The notes under the pieces were generated by a model, which was not told the DNA's origin, ran no database searches, and saw nothing but the letters and a program-made list of their open reading frames with translations. DNA of 64,000 nt from Vibrio agarilyticus. GTDB lineage: Bacteria; Pseudomonadota; Gammaproteobacteria; Enterobacterales; Vibrionaceae. Below, in pieces: positions 18,091-27,631 of this stretch. How positions within the stretch are numbered: position 1 is the stretch's first letter; the number at the start of each line of letters is the position of its first letter. Location of the stretch: positions 62,001 to 126,000 of the forward strand of contig NZ_JABAIK010000005.1 in NCBI RefSeq assembly GCF_012641465.1. The letters run 5' to 3'. The translations under genes and the position numbers were made by a program.

Positions 18091-18573
18091 TTAATCTCGC
18101 ATATTTTCAATTTGTAGAGGCAAACCAAGCTCGGCGCCGCGCACTGTCGCGATAGCGGTTTGTAAATCATCACGCTTTTTGCCCGTAACGCGCACTTTAT
18201 CGCCTTGGATAGAAGCTTGAACCTTTAGTTTGTTGTCTTTAATCACCTTAACAATTTTCTTTGCGGTTGGTGTGTCAATGCCTTGTTTAAAGGTAATGTT
18301 TTGATGCCAAGCACGACCTGTCGCTTCGGGATCTTGTGAGTCCATTGCATTGGCGTCAACGCCACGTTTTGCTAATTGTCCACGTAGCATGTCACGCATT
18401 TGCTGCAGTTGAAATTCACCTTCTGCCGAGAGCTTTACATTCTCTTTTACCAACTCAAAACTGGCTTGGACGTTGCGAAAGTCGAAACGAGTGGCAAGTT
18501 CGCGATTTGCATTATCAACCGCATTGCGCAGTTCTACGGTATCTACTTCGGAAACAAAATCAAAAGAAGGCAT
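18091..18573 (-). CDS. yajQ: YajQ family nucleotide-binding protein
   Basis: A 160-residue cytosolic protein with two ferredoxin-like repeats ([19 protein letters not shown]..., ...[21 protein letters not shown]). Family members bind nucleotides and RNA, and the Xanthomonas homologue binds cyclic di-GMP as an effector. Length equals the E. coli protein (~163). It is monocistronic, convergent with the CysG-like gene, and followed upstream by a 213-bp gap to aroH in which no gene is seen. Confidence 0.93.
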   Translation of the reverse strand: MPSFDFVSEVDTVELRNAVDNANRELATRFDFRNVQASFELVKENVKLSAEGEFQLQQMRDMLRGQLAKRGVDANAMDSQDPEATGRAWHQNITFKQGIDTPTAKKIVKVIKDNKLKVQASIQGDKVRVTGKKRDDLQTAIATVRGAELGLPLQIENMRD

Positions 18574-18786
18574 GTTTTTTCCTTATCGAACTGTTCTTGT
18601 ATTTGCGGCGAGATCAAACAAAGCACTATACGATGCTATTCGTTTCAAGTACGGATTCAACCAATGAAAATACTCGCCGCTCATTTTCAATTAGCCGATT
18701 ATACGCAACTCATTTGAATAAGCTAGATTATACCCAAGTAACCTCAAGGCCACCTAACTGCATTTTCAAGTGCTTTGTGTACAGAC

Positions 18787-19836
18787 TTAGCGTGCTTTAA
18801 CCGCGTCTGCAAGCATATCGAGCATTTTTGCCGTGTCGTCCCAACTTAAGCAGGGGTCGGTAATTGACTGACCATACGTAAGGTTTTCAATATCGCACAT
18901 AGATTGGTTGCCTTCGACCAAAAAGCTTTCGGCCATCACGCCGGCAATATAATGGCTACCTTCACGAATTTGCTGGCAAATATCTTGAGCGACTTCGAGC
19001 TGTTTACGATGCTGTTTTTGACAATTCGCGTGGCTAAAATCAACGACTAGACGCTGTGGAAGATCAAATTCAGCTAATGATCGGCATGCTGATGCGATTG
19101 ATTCTGAGTCAAAGTTGGGGCCTTGATCACCGCCACGCAAAATAACATGCCCGTACGGATTCCCGCTCGTTCGATAAACTGTCATTCGCCCATTTTTGTC
19201 TGGCGAATAAAAATAGTGGGAAGCTTTAGCGGCTCGAATGGCATCGATAGCAATTTTCACATTGCCATTAGTCCCGTTTTTAAAACCCACAGGACAAGAA
19301 AGTGCCGACGCCATCTCACGATGAATTTGCGACTCTGTCGTTCGTGCGCCGATAGCTCCCCAAGAAATTAGGTCGGCAATATATTGACCTGTGATCATGT
19401 CGAGAAATTCGGTAGCAGTAGCAAGGCCAAGTTTGTTGATATCGAGCAGCAATTTACGTGCTTTTTGCAAACCTGTCTCTAAAGCGTATGTGCCATCAAG
19501 GTTAGGATCGGTAATAAGGCCTTTCCAACCAACAACGGTACGCGGTTTCTCAAAGTAGGTCCGCATGACTAAAAAGAGTTCGTTTTTGTATTGCTGCTGT
19601 AGTTGAGTTAAGCGTTTTGCGTACTCAACGGCCGCATCTGTATCATGTACTGAGCATGGTCCGACAATAACCAGTAAACGAGGGTCATTTCCGGATAAAA
19701 TATCTTCGATTTGACGACGAGAATGAGCAATGCGTTCTGCAACATCATCCGTGATGGGGTAGGTAGAGCCAAGCTCTGCCGGGGTAGGCATTGGGCCAAG
19801 TGCTTGGGTTCTCAATTCATCGGTTTTTAAAGGCAT
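18787..19836 (-). CDS. aroH: DAHP synthase, Trp-sensitive type (AroH-like)
   Basis: A 349-residue class I-alpha 3-deoxy-7-phosphoheptulonate synthase: phosphoenolpyruvate plus erythrose 4-phosphate gives DAHP, the first step of the shikimate pathway. The conserved blocks VIVGPCSVHD, RTYFEKPRT, GARTTESQIHREM, SCPVGFKNGT and VVDFSHANCQKQH are intact. It is closer to E. coli AroH (ELRTQALGPMPTPAEL near the start, LTYGQSITDPCLSW near the end) than to AroF/AroG as I remember them, so feedback by tryptophan is likely but unproven. A trp-promoter-like element lies about 280 bp upstream in the divergent intergenic region. Confidence 0.9.
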   Translation of the reverse strand: MPLKTDELRTQALGPMPTPAELGSTYPITDDVAERIAHSRRQIEDILSGNDPRLLVIVGPCSVHDTDAAVEYAKRLTQLQQQYKNELFLVMRTYFEKPRTVVGWKGLITDPNLDGTYALETGLQKARKLLLDINKLGLATATEFLDMITGQYIADLISWGAIGARTTESQIHREMASALSCPVGFKNGTNGNVKIAIDAIRAAKASHYFYSPDKNGRMTVYRTSGNPYGHVILRGGDQGPNFDSESIASACRSLAEFDLPQRLVVDFSHANCQKQHRKQLEVAQDICQQIREGSHYIAGVMAESFLVEGNQSMCDIENLTYGQSITDPCLSWDDTAKMLDMLADAVKAR

Positions 19837-20170
19837 ATGTAGCTAAGATCTCTATTGCGAAGCGGTAAAGATAACGGAATTGTGCTTTAGAATAAACAAT
19901 TTCGTATTCGTCCAGAGGTAAAATAACTCTCTATTTTTCCTCCAAATGATAAGGCAACTCGCAAAACTAAACGCTAAATTTAGACAGATTGTAAAATTAA
20001 CGTTGAGGTAACTTTGCGAACCACGTTTGCAAAGTAACAAAAAATCGCTCTAAAAAATACAGTTAAGTAATCTCTCGATACAGTCTGTGTTAATGGGGTT
20101 GTAACATTTTTTTGACAATTAATGTTTTGGCTGGTTAACTGGTCAGATGACTCATTGTTAGGACACAGGG
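19837..20170. other. Divergent aroH / DUF4442 intergenic region
   Basis: A 334-bp non-coding region. Besides the trp-like promoter at 20112-20146 it contains an imperfect inverted repeat, GTAACTTTGC (about 20010-20019) and GCAAAGTAAC (about 20029-20038), which could be an operator or a leader hairpin for aroH. No leader peptide with a Trp run was found. Confidence 0.5.
20112..20146 (+). promoter_or_regulatory. Promoter with TrpR-operator-like sequence, resembling the E. coli trp promoter
   Basis: TTGACA (20112-20117), 17-nt spacer, TTAACT (20135-20140). The first 12 bases, TTGACAATTAAT, equal those of the E. coli trp promoter. After the same 5-nt gap comes GGCTGGTTAACTGGTCAG, where the E. 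coli operator has AACTAGTTAACTAGTACG. It points toward the DUF4442 gene. The TrpR half-sites each carry an A-to-G change (CTGG for CTAG), so binding is uncertain. Confidence 0.55.
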
Positions 20171-20647
20171 ATGTTGAACTCATTGCAAAAAGCAAATTGG
20201 TACTTGCGCTACTTCGGTTGGCGTAAAGTGCCACTGATTGGCCTTTGTCGTCCAAAGCTCGTTAGTCTCACAGATGAGAGCGTCACTGTAATGATCCCTC
20301 TGCGCAGCCGGACCAAAAATCATTTAGGCAGCCTTTATTTCGGGGCGCTCGCGATTGGAGCCGATGTCGCAGGTGGCTTTCTGGCAATGAATAAAGCCCA
20401 ACAATGTGGTAAAAAAATTTCGCTGGCGTTTAAAGGTATGACGGCAGATTTTTTGAAACGCCCTGAAGCGAATGTTTATTTTCATTGTGGCGATGGTTTG
20501 TTGATTGATGAAATGCTGGCCGAAGCGATCGCAACTGGCCAGCGCATCAATCAAGCGGTGACGATAACTGCAAAATGTCCATCACTTCATGGTGATGAGG
20601 TAATGGCACATTTTTCTCTTGTTCTATCCATTAAGGTTGTGAATTAG
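20171..20647 (+). CDS. DUF4442 hotdog-fold (thioesterase-like) protein
   Basis: A 158-residue protein of the PaaI-like hotdog superfamily, DUF4442 type. The core helix region is NHLGSLYFGALAIGADVAGGFLAM, where hotdog thioesterases place their acyl-CoA site; it lacks the usual HGG motif. C-terminal strands (QAVTITAKCPS, MAHFSLVLSI) fit the fold. A thioesterase role is inferred, not shown. AGGACACAGGG precedes the ATG. It converges with the membrane-protein gene 2 bp downstream. Confidence 0.75.
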   Translation: MLNSLQKANWYLRYFGWRKVPLIGLCRPKLVSLTDESVTVMIPLRSRTKNHLGSLYFGALAIGADVAGGFLAMNKAQQCGKKISLAFKGMTADFLKRPEANVYFHCGDGLLIDEMLAEAIATGQRINQAVTITAKCPSLHGDEVMAHFSLVLSIKVVN

Positions 20648-20649
20648 CC

Positions 20650-22011
20650 TCATTGAATGTTGCTAATGTCAATCGCTTCGATTGCCACAAGCTTCGAGCG
20701 ATTCATGACGACTTTGAAGCGATAATAGTTGGGCTCGTCGGTATGATTATTCTCTTTGATGATCAAGTTAAGTAGGTGGCGCTTTTCGACAGAGTCACGA
20801 GTGACTTGCCCATCACTCAGACGATAAATTTTATTTGAGCCTTTATCCATCAGTCGCGTTAATGCGCGCAAGTTTAAGCTCAGCGTTTCACGGGTTTGCT
20901 CATAACCACTTAGAAAATGCGACGTTGTCATCTCGGTTTTTGAATGGTAGTGGAGTACCTGTTCTTCTCTTTGAACCACACGCTTTTTACGAATTTTTTG
21001 AATTCGATCTGGTAACTTAGAGTAGGTGGTGTAGTCGAGCCACTCCAGTTTTGCTCCGACGGTTTTACTGGTTGATGGGTCAATATAGCGGCGACGCCAT
21101 TTCGGTTTACCTTTACGAATCCAGCGCCACATAATATCGCGTAAATCGTCTTTAAAGATTTCGCGTAGGGCATAAATAAACGAGAGCGCAATAATGAAAG
21201 AGGCTGAAATTTCACCCAAGTAGTCACGAGCCATGATCACCGTGGTAGTCACGACCACCATAACCAATCCAGTAGCAAGGCCTTTGATGAGGCGTCGCAC
21301 GTTGTTACCCATGGAGATAATTTTCTCTCTCAGTACGATCGGATGTTCAATAAGTCTGCGCAATAGTCGCATTTTATTGGTCATTCGCGTGGGATCATCA
21401 ACCGTACCTGCAGAGTTGTAATGATTTAATTTTCGGTGCGCTTGCTCCTTCTCACATAGCGTAATTAACCGTTCTTTGATGGTGGCGTAGTCACCTTCGC
21501 GAGGAAGGTGGGCAATAAGTGCGAGAAATTTTTGTTCGGTGTACCAAGACAAGTAGTTATCAATATTCACGTAATAACGCTTTTGTGCTTCTTCATAAGG
21601 CACAGCGCGTCTCAACCGTTTTAGAATATCCAGTGCGAGTTCAATGACTTGGTCTACCTCTTCCGCTGTGACGCTGTCACCTTTGTCTGGGCGCACAGCT
21701 TGTATGGCTTTATCGAGTGCGACCACATATTGATAAGCGTATAAACTCAAACTGACGCGATACTGTTGGTTTGATAAACGGCCACGTTGCGCAAGACGAC
21801 TGTGAACCAGCGGGAGTAAGATTTTGTTACTGTAATAAACGCGCTTTTGCGTTATTGAACTGTAATAAAAATCACTTTCAGAAATCACCTCAGGGGTAAG
21901 GCCAAGCTCGCCAGGTACAAAGAGATAAATGTCCAAATCGAGAGCTTTGCTATTTGCTAAAGAGTGGCTAATTTTTAGCGTAATGGAATCTTGTTTGTCC
22001 ACCGTAACCAA
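20650..22011 (-). CDS. Uncharacterised membrane protein, 453 residues
   Basis: I do not recognise a characterised family. The protein has a ~220-residue N-terminal cytosolic region rich in Leu, Arg and Tyr (LVHSRLAQRGRLSNQQYRVSLSLYAYQYV cut short here for length), two adjacent membrane helices near residues 240-285 (LATGLVMVVVTTTVIMA and ASFIIALSFIYALREIF), then a strongly basic segment (RWIRKGKPKWRRRYIDP, later KIRKKR) and a beta-rich C-terminal ~100 residues. The start is TTG with TAGGAG 8 nt upstream; GTG 22002 is the alternative. No catalytic motif is seen. It carries a perfect matS site and is flanked by unrelated genes. Length and codon use look normal, so it is a real conserved-type gene of unknown role. 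Confidence 0.75.
   Translation of the reverse strand: MVTVDKQDSITLKISHSLANSKALDLDIYLFVPGELGLTPEVISESDFYYSSITQKRVYYSNKILLPLVHSRLAQRGRLSNQQYRVSLSLYAYQYVVALDKAIQAVRPDKGDSVTAEEVDQVIELALDILKRLRRAVPYEEAQKRYYVNIDNYLSWYTEQKFLALIAHLPREGDYATIKERLITLCEKEQAHRKLNHYNSAGTVDDPTRMTNKMRLLRRLIEHPIVLREKIISMGNNVRRLIKGLATGLVMVVVTTTVIMARDYLGEISASFIIALSFIYALREIFKDDLRDIMWRWIRKGKPKWRRRYIDPSTSKTVGAKLEWLDYTTYSKLPDRIQKIRKKRVVQREEQVLHYHSKTEMTTSHFLSGYEQTRETLSLNLRALTRLMDKGSNKIYRLSDGQVTRDSVEKRHLLNLIIKENNHTDEPNYYRFKVVMNRSKLVAIEAIDISNIQ
21668..21680. promoter_or_regulatory. matS site inside the 20650-22011 gene
   Basis: GTGACGCTGTCAC, a perfect match to GTGACRNYGTCAC. Confidence 0.85.
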
Positions 22012-22221
22012 AGGGATGGCTCCTATCGGTAGCGCTTGTCAATGCGTTGGGCATTGATAGCGAAGGTCACTTATGAAGTAAAAAGTATAGGGTGCCAAAG
22101 AATGTAATGGTCCTATAACAAAGTCTATTCTTTTCCAGCGGTTAAGCGAGTTTTGATAAACTTGCGCAAGCATATCAGAGTTTGGGTATAATCTCTGTAA
22201 ATTTACAGTGAGATAGAATGA

Positions 22222-23058
22222 ATGATTAACGTTGGCCAGATTAACCGACTTACCGTCACCAGTTTAACCGACTTTGGGCTGTTTCTTGATGCTAAAGAGT
22301 ATGGAACGGTGCTATTGCCTAAAAAATACTTGCAGGAAAATGTTGATGTTGGCAGCCAACTCAATGTTTTTTTGTACATTGATTCAGAAAAGCAGGTAGC
22401 GGCAACGACAGAGCAGCCTATTGCTCAAGTCGGTGAGTGGGGCTTGATGAAGGTTGAAAGTGTCAATAGCACTGGTGCGTTTGTCAGCTGGGGTATCAAG
22501 GAAAAAGATTTATTGATCCCTTATAGTGAGCAACGTGGCCGTTTAAGTGTGGGGCAAACGGTTTTAGTATATGTATACCGTGATAAAGCGTCTGAACGCA
22601 TCGTTGGTACAACAAAATTCAATAAGTGGCTAGATAAAACACCGGCAAATTATACGATTAATCAGGAAGTCGATTTGCTTATCGCTGAGCGCTCTGAATT
22701 GGGCTTTAAAGCGATAATCAATGGCGCTCATTGGGGAATGATTTTTCCTTCGGACGTATTAGGTAAACTCTTCATTGGTAAGCGCTTAAAAGGTTACATT
22801 AAGTCTATTCGTGATGATGGGAAAATTGATTTGTCATTACAAAAAGTCGGCGTTGCAAAAATGGACGATCTTGCAAGTAAGATCCTTGAACTTTTAGCGA
22901 AAAAGGGTGGTTTTTTACCACTAAATGATAAGTCATCTCCAGATGCGATCTTTGCCGCTTTCAGAACCAGTAAAGGGACATTTAAGAAAACCATCGGCGG
23001 CTTATACAAGCAAGGAAAAATCGTTATTGAAGCAGATGGAATCCGTCTAGCTGAGTAG
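22222..23058 (+). CDS. CvfB/YitL-like S1-domain RNA-binding protein
   Basis: A 278-residue cytosolic protein with tandem S1-type OB domains (about residues 1-65, 68-135 and 145-210) and a C-terminal winged helix (about 215-278), the architecture of CvfB from Staphylococcus and YitL from Bacillus. Visible repeats are LTDFGLFLDAKEYGTVLLP, VNSTGAFVSWGIKEKDLLIP and DDGKIDLSLQK. The family binds RNA and affects virulence-gene expression in firmicutes; the role in proteobacteria is not known to me. ATG 22222 is the first in-frame start; ATG 22218 meets an immediate stop. Confidence 0.85.
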   Translation: MINVGQINRLTVTSLTDFGLFLDAKEYGTVLLPKKYLQENVDVGSQLNVFLYIDSEKQVAATTEQPIAQVGEWGLMKVESVNSTGAFVSWGIKEKDLLIPYSEQRGRLSVGQTVLVYVYRDKASERIVGTTKFNKWLDKTPANYTINQEVDLLIAERSELGFKAIINGAHWGMIFPSDVLGKLFIGKRLKGYIKSIRDDGKIDLSLQKVGVAKMDDLASKILELLAKKGGFLPLNDKSSPDAIFAAFRTSKGTFKKTIGGLYKQGKIVIEADGIRLAE

Positions 23059-23150
23059 TTTTTTCTAAGAACGTCGTAGTCAAAAGCGCATTTAGCTAAG
23101 GCTGTTTGTGCTAAGAACAGCCCAATTTAGCGGGTTTTCATTTAACAGAC

Positions 23151-23185
23151 AAAAAAATGGCCCAAAATCGTTCCTTTTCTGGGCC
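23151..23185 (-). terminator. Intrinsic terminator for rsmF
   Basis: GGCCCA (23159-23164) and TGGGCC (23180-23185) close a longer stem with A-T pairs inside. Seven A residues at 23151-23157 read as U on the reverse strand. It lies about 150 bp after the rsmF stop; the rest of 23059-23337 shows no gene, only a second weak hairpin near 23229-23252. Confidence 0.7.
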
Positions 23186-23337
23186 TAGGGGAAACGGCTC
23201 GTTAAGAGCCTGCGCTAAACTCTGCTGTTGTTCGAAAAGCGTGATGTTTTTCGAACACTTTTAGAGCTTAGTACATGCTTAAGCGGGTGTGACTAGAATT
23301 GTTGGCAATCTTGAGTTAACCGCAACTTATCTCAAAA

Positions 23338-24789
23338 CTAAAACAAGTTTTTATCTCGGACCAGCTCTCGCGGTAAGCCATTTTTGATCCGCGAGCCGAC
23401 CCATTTACCGAGACCAATCACAACGCCCTGATAAGCGACAAGAACTTCGCCTTGGCTGCCTGCCTGTGTTGGTCTGACGTCGCGCCCCATATACCATTCT
23501 CTAGCTTCATCAGTTGATAAAGCAACGATGCGATCTTCATAGCCAGTCGCAAGAGTTGTCGCGATTTGATGTTGCCATCGGTACCCATTTCGATGAGTTT
23601 CGGCAATTTTAATGCCCATTCGGGAAAATCTTAATTCGCCAAGCATTGGTTCGAGTGCGTCTGGAAATAGCCAGATCTCTTTATCTTGCGATTTCTCTTT
23701 TGAACGCAACCATAATGAACTCCTCTCAGGAATTTCGACGTCCAGACTCTCTTTTAGCGTTGCGGTGATCTGATCTCGTTCTTTAGCACTCGCTTTCGAA
23801 AACGGAAATTTACCGAGTCGTTTTTTAACATCAGGTGTTGTAACGGCGCTATTTTTTCGAATCCGAGCAATGAAAAAGCCTTCACTGTCATAGACTTGTG
23901 GGAAAACATGCAGAAAGCCTTCTTCGGTGGTGCTCAATTCAGCACTTGGAAAGAGTTCGCTTAGTGATTCGAATGTGACAGCGTCACCAAATGTATCTTT
24001 GAGATGTTGGCAAACCTCTTGGTTCTCCTCTCGGCTCAATGTGCACGTTGAGTAGACTAAAACACCGCCCACTTTTAACGCTTGAAATGCGCTAATAATT
24101 AGCGCCTTTTGCGTATGTGCAATGTCGATAACGGAATCTTGAGACCAATTTTTCATTGCATCTTCGTCTTTACGAACCGTGCCTTCACCTGAACAAGGGG
24201 CATCTAATAAGACGGCATCGAAATGCTCAGGTAGCCAGCTGCCAAATACACGGCCATCAAAATTGCTCAATGCGGTATTACGAACACCACAACGCTCTAC
24301 GTTGGCGTGAAGTACTTTAACTCGGCTAGCAGAATATTCATTAGCAACCAGCACGCCTTGGTTATTCATAAGCGCGGCCATTTGGGTGGTTTTAGAACCT
24401 GGCGCCGAGGCGACATCAAGAACGCTTGTATAGCGAGCCTCGCTATCCGTTTTTTTATCAAATAATGCCGACGGGGGAAGCATAGAGCTGGCTTCTTGAA
24501 TATAAAATAACCCAGACATATGCTCAGCTGTGTTACCCAGTGGGGTTATTGTCTCGTCTGCATCAATCCAAAAACCTTCCTCACACCAAGGAATTGGTGA
24601 AAGTACCCAACCTTTATCATTGGCCCGTGATGCAAAGTCTTCGACACTGATTTTTAAGGTATTCACACGGATACTTTTGCGCAATGGGCGCTGACACGCC
24701 GCAATAAAATCCGTCATCGATAGGGTAGAAGGCAGGATAGAAGCGATTTTGGTTAAGAATGCTTCTGGTAGGTAAACGTTAGCGTGCAC
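23338..24789 (-). CDS. rsmF: 16S rRNA m5C1407 methyltransferase RsmF
   Basis: A 483-residue SAM-dependent enzyme that methylates C1407 of 16S rRNA. The N-terminal RNA-binding part has [17 protein letters not shown]; the catalytic Rossmann domain has [12 protein letters not shown] (SAM loop), [13 protein letters not shown] and STCT, with the two conserved m5C-methyltransferase cysteines. The C-terminal extension ends [18 protein letters not shown] as in E. coli RsmF. As in E. coli (yebS-yebT-rsmF) it follows the LetA/LetB genes. A matS site lies inside. Confidence 0.95.
   Translation of the reverse strand: MHANVYLPEAFLTKIASILPSTLSMTDFIAACQRPLRKSIRVNTLKISVEDFASRANDKGWVLSPIPWCEEGFWIDADETITPLGNTAEHMSGLFYIQEASSMLPPSALFDKKTDSEARYTSVLDVASAPGSKTTQMAALMNNQGVLVANEYSASRVKVLHANVERCGVRNTALSNFDGRVFGSWLPEHFDAVLLDAPCSGEGTVRKDEDAMKNWSQDSVIDIAHTQKALIISAFQALKVGGVLVYSTCTLSREENQEVCQHLKDTFGDAVTFESLSELFPSAELSTTEEGFLHVFPQVYDSEGFFIARIRKNSAVTTPDVKKRLGKFPFSKASAKERDQITATLKESLDVEIPERSSLWLRSKEKSQDKEIWLFPDALEPMLGELRFSRMGIKIAETHRNGYRWQHQIATTLATGYEDRIVALSTDEAREWYMGRDVRPTQAGSQGEVLVAYQGVVIGLGKWVGSRIKNGLPRELVRDKNLF
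23975..23987. promoter_or_regulatory. matS site inside rsmF
   Basis: GTGACAGCGTCAC, a perfect match to GTGACRNYGTCAC. Confidence 0.85.
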
Positions 24790-24930
24790 AGCAAAGTCTC
24801 GCGCAAAAAATCAGGGCTCGAATGATAGCGTATTCTTGAACGGCAATCAGCCTCTTTGCACTCATCTTATGTCAACTTCGAAGTTTGACGACACATTTAA
24901 GGGCGTCACTGGCGAAAGCCTAACATGAAT

Positions 24931-24960
24931 AAAAATCAAACCGCATTACGCGGCTTGATT
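24931..24960 (-). terminator. Terminator after letB
   Basis: An 11-bp stem with one mismatch (24934-24944 with 24950-24960, 5-nt loop) lies 20 bp after the letB stop. Flanking A residues (24931-24935) give a U run on the reverse strand. It separates letB from rsmF transcription at least partly. Confidence 0.7.
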
Positions 24961-24979
24961 TGGAGTGATTAGAAATGGT

Positions 24980-27631
24980 TTAAGGCTTGGGAATCGCGGT
25001 TCGCCACTGAACCCATTGTTCCTCAACATCTGGGTAGAGGAAGAAAAATTGTCCCGCTTTGGCTTTGGGTGCCAATTCTTTATCATCTGGTGTCGCGAAA
25101 GCGATGCCTCCTTTTAGTAAGGTCTCAAGGGTGCCCGTGCGTATATTGGCACCAGATAATCCAATGGAAACATCAAAGCCCGACACATTCCAAAAGAGGC
25201 TATTTTGGCGCACTAGGTAGGCATACTCTGGCCAAATTTCAATTTTTGCATTGATGCGATCGGCAAACTCTCCGAGATCAACCGAGAGCACTTCACCCAC
25301 GGTAATTTGGCGATAAAGAATGGGGGTTCCAACCGCAATGGAGCCGCGCTGCTCGGCTTGTAAAGTAAATTCGACGCCACGCTGGCGCTGCCGATGATTT
25401 CCTAATGAGAACGCAAAATTGGGATTACCATTGAGATTGGGCTCGACTTGAATATAGGTACTAATCAAGGCATTGAGATTTTTTACCCCATTAAGGCCAA
25501 TTTCTGGCTGAGTTAGCCAAAAATCGCTGCCACTTCGAGCAATAGCGTTGACATATTCAGGAAAGACGCGTGCTTGTGCTTTAACGTATTGTTGCTGAAA
25601 ATTGGGGCGTACTGAAACCACTTCGCCAACTTTGACCCCTTGATACTGAATCGCCATTCCTTTTGCAAGCGACTGCTGGCCGTTAGTCGTCAATGAAATG
25701 AGCCGACCAAACTGTTGAGCGGTACGTTGGTCCGGGTAGAGTTTCCAGCGTTTACCGACGCGGTTTTCGACCCCTTCAATGGTGTCAAATGCGATTCCAC
25801 CTTGCAGCAGCGTCTTAAGAGGAGAGGCTTTGATTTCAATACCGGCAAGCGAAGCGTCAATTTCAACCCCTGAGCGATTCCAAAAGACAGTCTGATTGTT
25901 AACGAGATGCGCGTACTGATTGTCGATACTGACAGTAACGCGAACTCCACTATCTTCCAGCTGGTAATCTTTCACATTACCGACAGGCAAGTTTCGATAT
26001 AGCAGGGGGCTGCCTTTTGATATAGGCGGTAGGGTATTAGCAAACAGGGATAATGTTTTGGATCCCGTTTGACTGTACTGCGCAAGCTCAGCAAGTTCGC
26101 GGTTTTGGAATAATGGATAATGTTGACTGACCTTTTTAGAGCCGCTTGAGGTAAAGCTAATTGCGCCGCTGAGGAGCTGCTTTACTGGGGGAATTGAGAC
26201 GTTTAATCCTGTTTCGGTCAAATCTGCGGTTGCGGCGCCCACAACATAAAAGCGATTGCTTGAACGGATAAGATCAGCGTATTGGTGATCTATGAGTGCA
26301 TCAAGATAGACCGCTCCCTTTGATGTCGACGGCTGATGGCTAACTAAACCCACCTTAACCACAGAGCCAACCTCAACACCGTGATAGAGAATGTTTGCGC
26401 CCGCATCGAGACCAAAGGTGTTTTCTGCGAGCAGTCGAATCGCAACCGAGCGTGAGGTCTCTTCGTCAAAAGTATCTTGTAATATCGCTTTAAATCGACG
26501 AGTTTTATCGCCTTCACCGGGAACGATTGTGAGAAAGTTGCCAGTAACCAAGTTAGTGAGATTGGCAACCCCGTTGAGAGACAATTCGGCTTCTTGCAGT
26601 ATTAGATGACTGCCCGTCGTTAACATGTCAGCAAATGCTGGCTGAACGGCTGCAGAGGCTAAAATTGATTTGTGATCATGGGATAATGAGACATTAGTGA
26701 TACGACCGATCACAATGCCGCGGTACATGATAGGTGCATTTTGATGAACATCGTTGTTATCAGGTAGCTCTACTTTGATTGAGATCCCGCGACCTGCGGT
26801 TTCTAAATTAGGGTAGAGACGAAATTGAGTATCTGCTTCGATTGGCGCACCATCATCTGGTGAGTCAACCGCAATACCGCCTCCAATCAATGAGCTAAGA
26901 CTTTCCAAATGGACATCGATGCCGTTAAATCCCAAACTGGCGCCGATGCCACTCACATTCCAAAAACGACTTTGATCATTGATGATATGACGATATTTAT
27001 CATCAATACTGGCGTAAACTAGCACGTCAGTCGCGCTGGGGTTGAGCTTATATTGGTAGACCTCACCGATCGGGATCTTGCGGTAGAAGATTTGCGAGCC
27101 TACTGAAATACCACCCAAATCTTTTGCTTTGAGTGTGATTGACAGTCCGTCCTTAGCAGCAAGGTCGGCAGGGGCGCTCTTAAGCGCCGTAAACACTTTT
27201 GCAGGCTCCTTGCTTGTGCCTGGCTCTATGGCAATGTAGTTACCAGAGACCAGTGTTTCAAGGCCTGAAATACCCGACAAGCTTGCGACCGGTTTCACCA
27301 TCCAAAAGCGAGTGCCTTTATTAACCAGCTTTTGCGCTTCTGGATAAATATCAGCCTCAACATAAATGCTGGAAAGATCTTTGGCGAGTTTGATATCTCG
27401 CACCATACCCACTTCAAGCCCCTCAAAACGAATAGTGGTACGGCCTGCAATAAGTCCTTGTGCATTATTAAAATAGATGTGGACACGATCGCCCGAATCC
27501 TCTAATGCTTTCAGTACAAGCCATCCGGCGAGCAGTAGAGTGAGAAGTGGAAAAGCCCAAAGTGGCGAAATACCACGTCGTTTTTTCACATTAGGCAGGT
27601 AAGTTTGTGGAGTAGGGTTATTATCGCTCAT
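24980..27631 (-). CDS. letB: LetB/YebT/MAM7 seven-MCE-domain lipid-transport protein
   Basis: An 883-residue periplasm-spanning protein with an N-terminal inner-membrane helix (about 24-44) and seven MCE (MlaD-like) repeats. The repeats show as successive strands such as TTIRFEGLEVGMV, SQIFYRKIPIGEV, APIMYRGIVIGRI, ANILYHGVEVGSV, SPLLYRNLPVGNV, MAIQYQGVKVGEV and TPILYRQITVGEV. E. coli LetB stacks seven such rings into a lipid tunnel; the Vibrio parahaemolyticus homologue, MAM7, is reported as a host-cell adhesin. The ATG at 27631 overlaps the letA stop by 11 nt and follows GAGGATAAG; the open frame extends to 27664. The pair is translationally coupled. Confidence 0.93.
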   Translation of the reverse strand: MSDNNPTPQTYLPNVKKRRGISPLWAFPLLTLLLAGWLVLKALEDSGDRVHIYFNNAQGLIAGRTTIRFEGLEVGMVRDIKLAKDLSSIYVEADIYPEAQKLVNKGTRFWMVKPVASLSGISGLETLVSGNYIAIEPGTSKEPAKVFTALKSAPADLAAKDGLSITLKAKDLGGISVGSQIFYRKIPIGEVYQYKLNPSATDVLVYASIDDKYRHIINDQSRFWNVSGIGASLGFNGIDVHLESLSSLIGGGIAVDSPDDGAPIEADTQFRLYPNLETAGRGISIKVELPDNNDVHQNAPIMYRGIVIGRITNVSLSHDHKSILASAAVQPAFADMLTTGSHLILQEAELSLNGVANLTNLVTGNFLTIVPGEGDKTRRFKAILQDTFDEETSRSVAIRLLAENTFGLDAGANILYHGVEVGSVVKVGLVSHQPSTSKGAVYLDALIDHQYADLIRSSNRFYVVGAATADLTETGLNVSIPPVKQLLSGAISFTSSGSKKVSQHYPLFQNRELAELAQYSQTGSKTLSLFANTLPPISKGSPLLYRNLPVGNVKDYQLEDSGVRVTVSIDNQYAHLVNNQTVFWNRSGVEIDASLAGIEIKASPLKTLLQGGIAFDTIEGVENRVGKRWKLYPDQRTAQQFGRLISLTTNGQQSLAKGMAIQYQGVKVGEVVSVRPNFQQQYVKAQARVFPEYVNAIARSGSDFWLTQPEIGLNGVKNLNALISTYIQVEPNLNGNPNFAFSLGNHRQRQRGVEFTLQAEQRGSIAVGTPILYRQITVGEVLSVDLGEFADRINAKIEIWPEYAYLVRQNSLFWNVSGFDVSIGLSGANIRTGTLETLLKGGIAFATPDDKELAPKAKAGQFFFLYPDVEEQWVQWRTAIPKP

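Noticed and set aside
19852-20040. Leader peptide for attenuation of aroH
   Set aside because: The short reverse-strand frame contains no Trp run and no paired terminator structure was seen.
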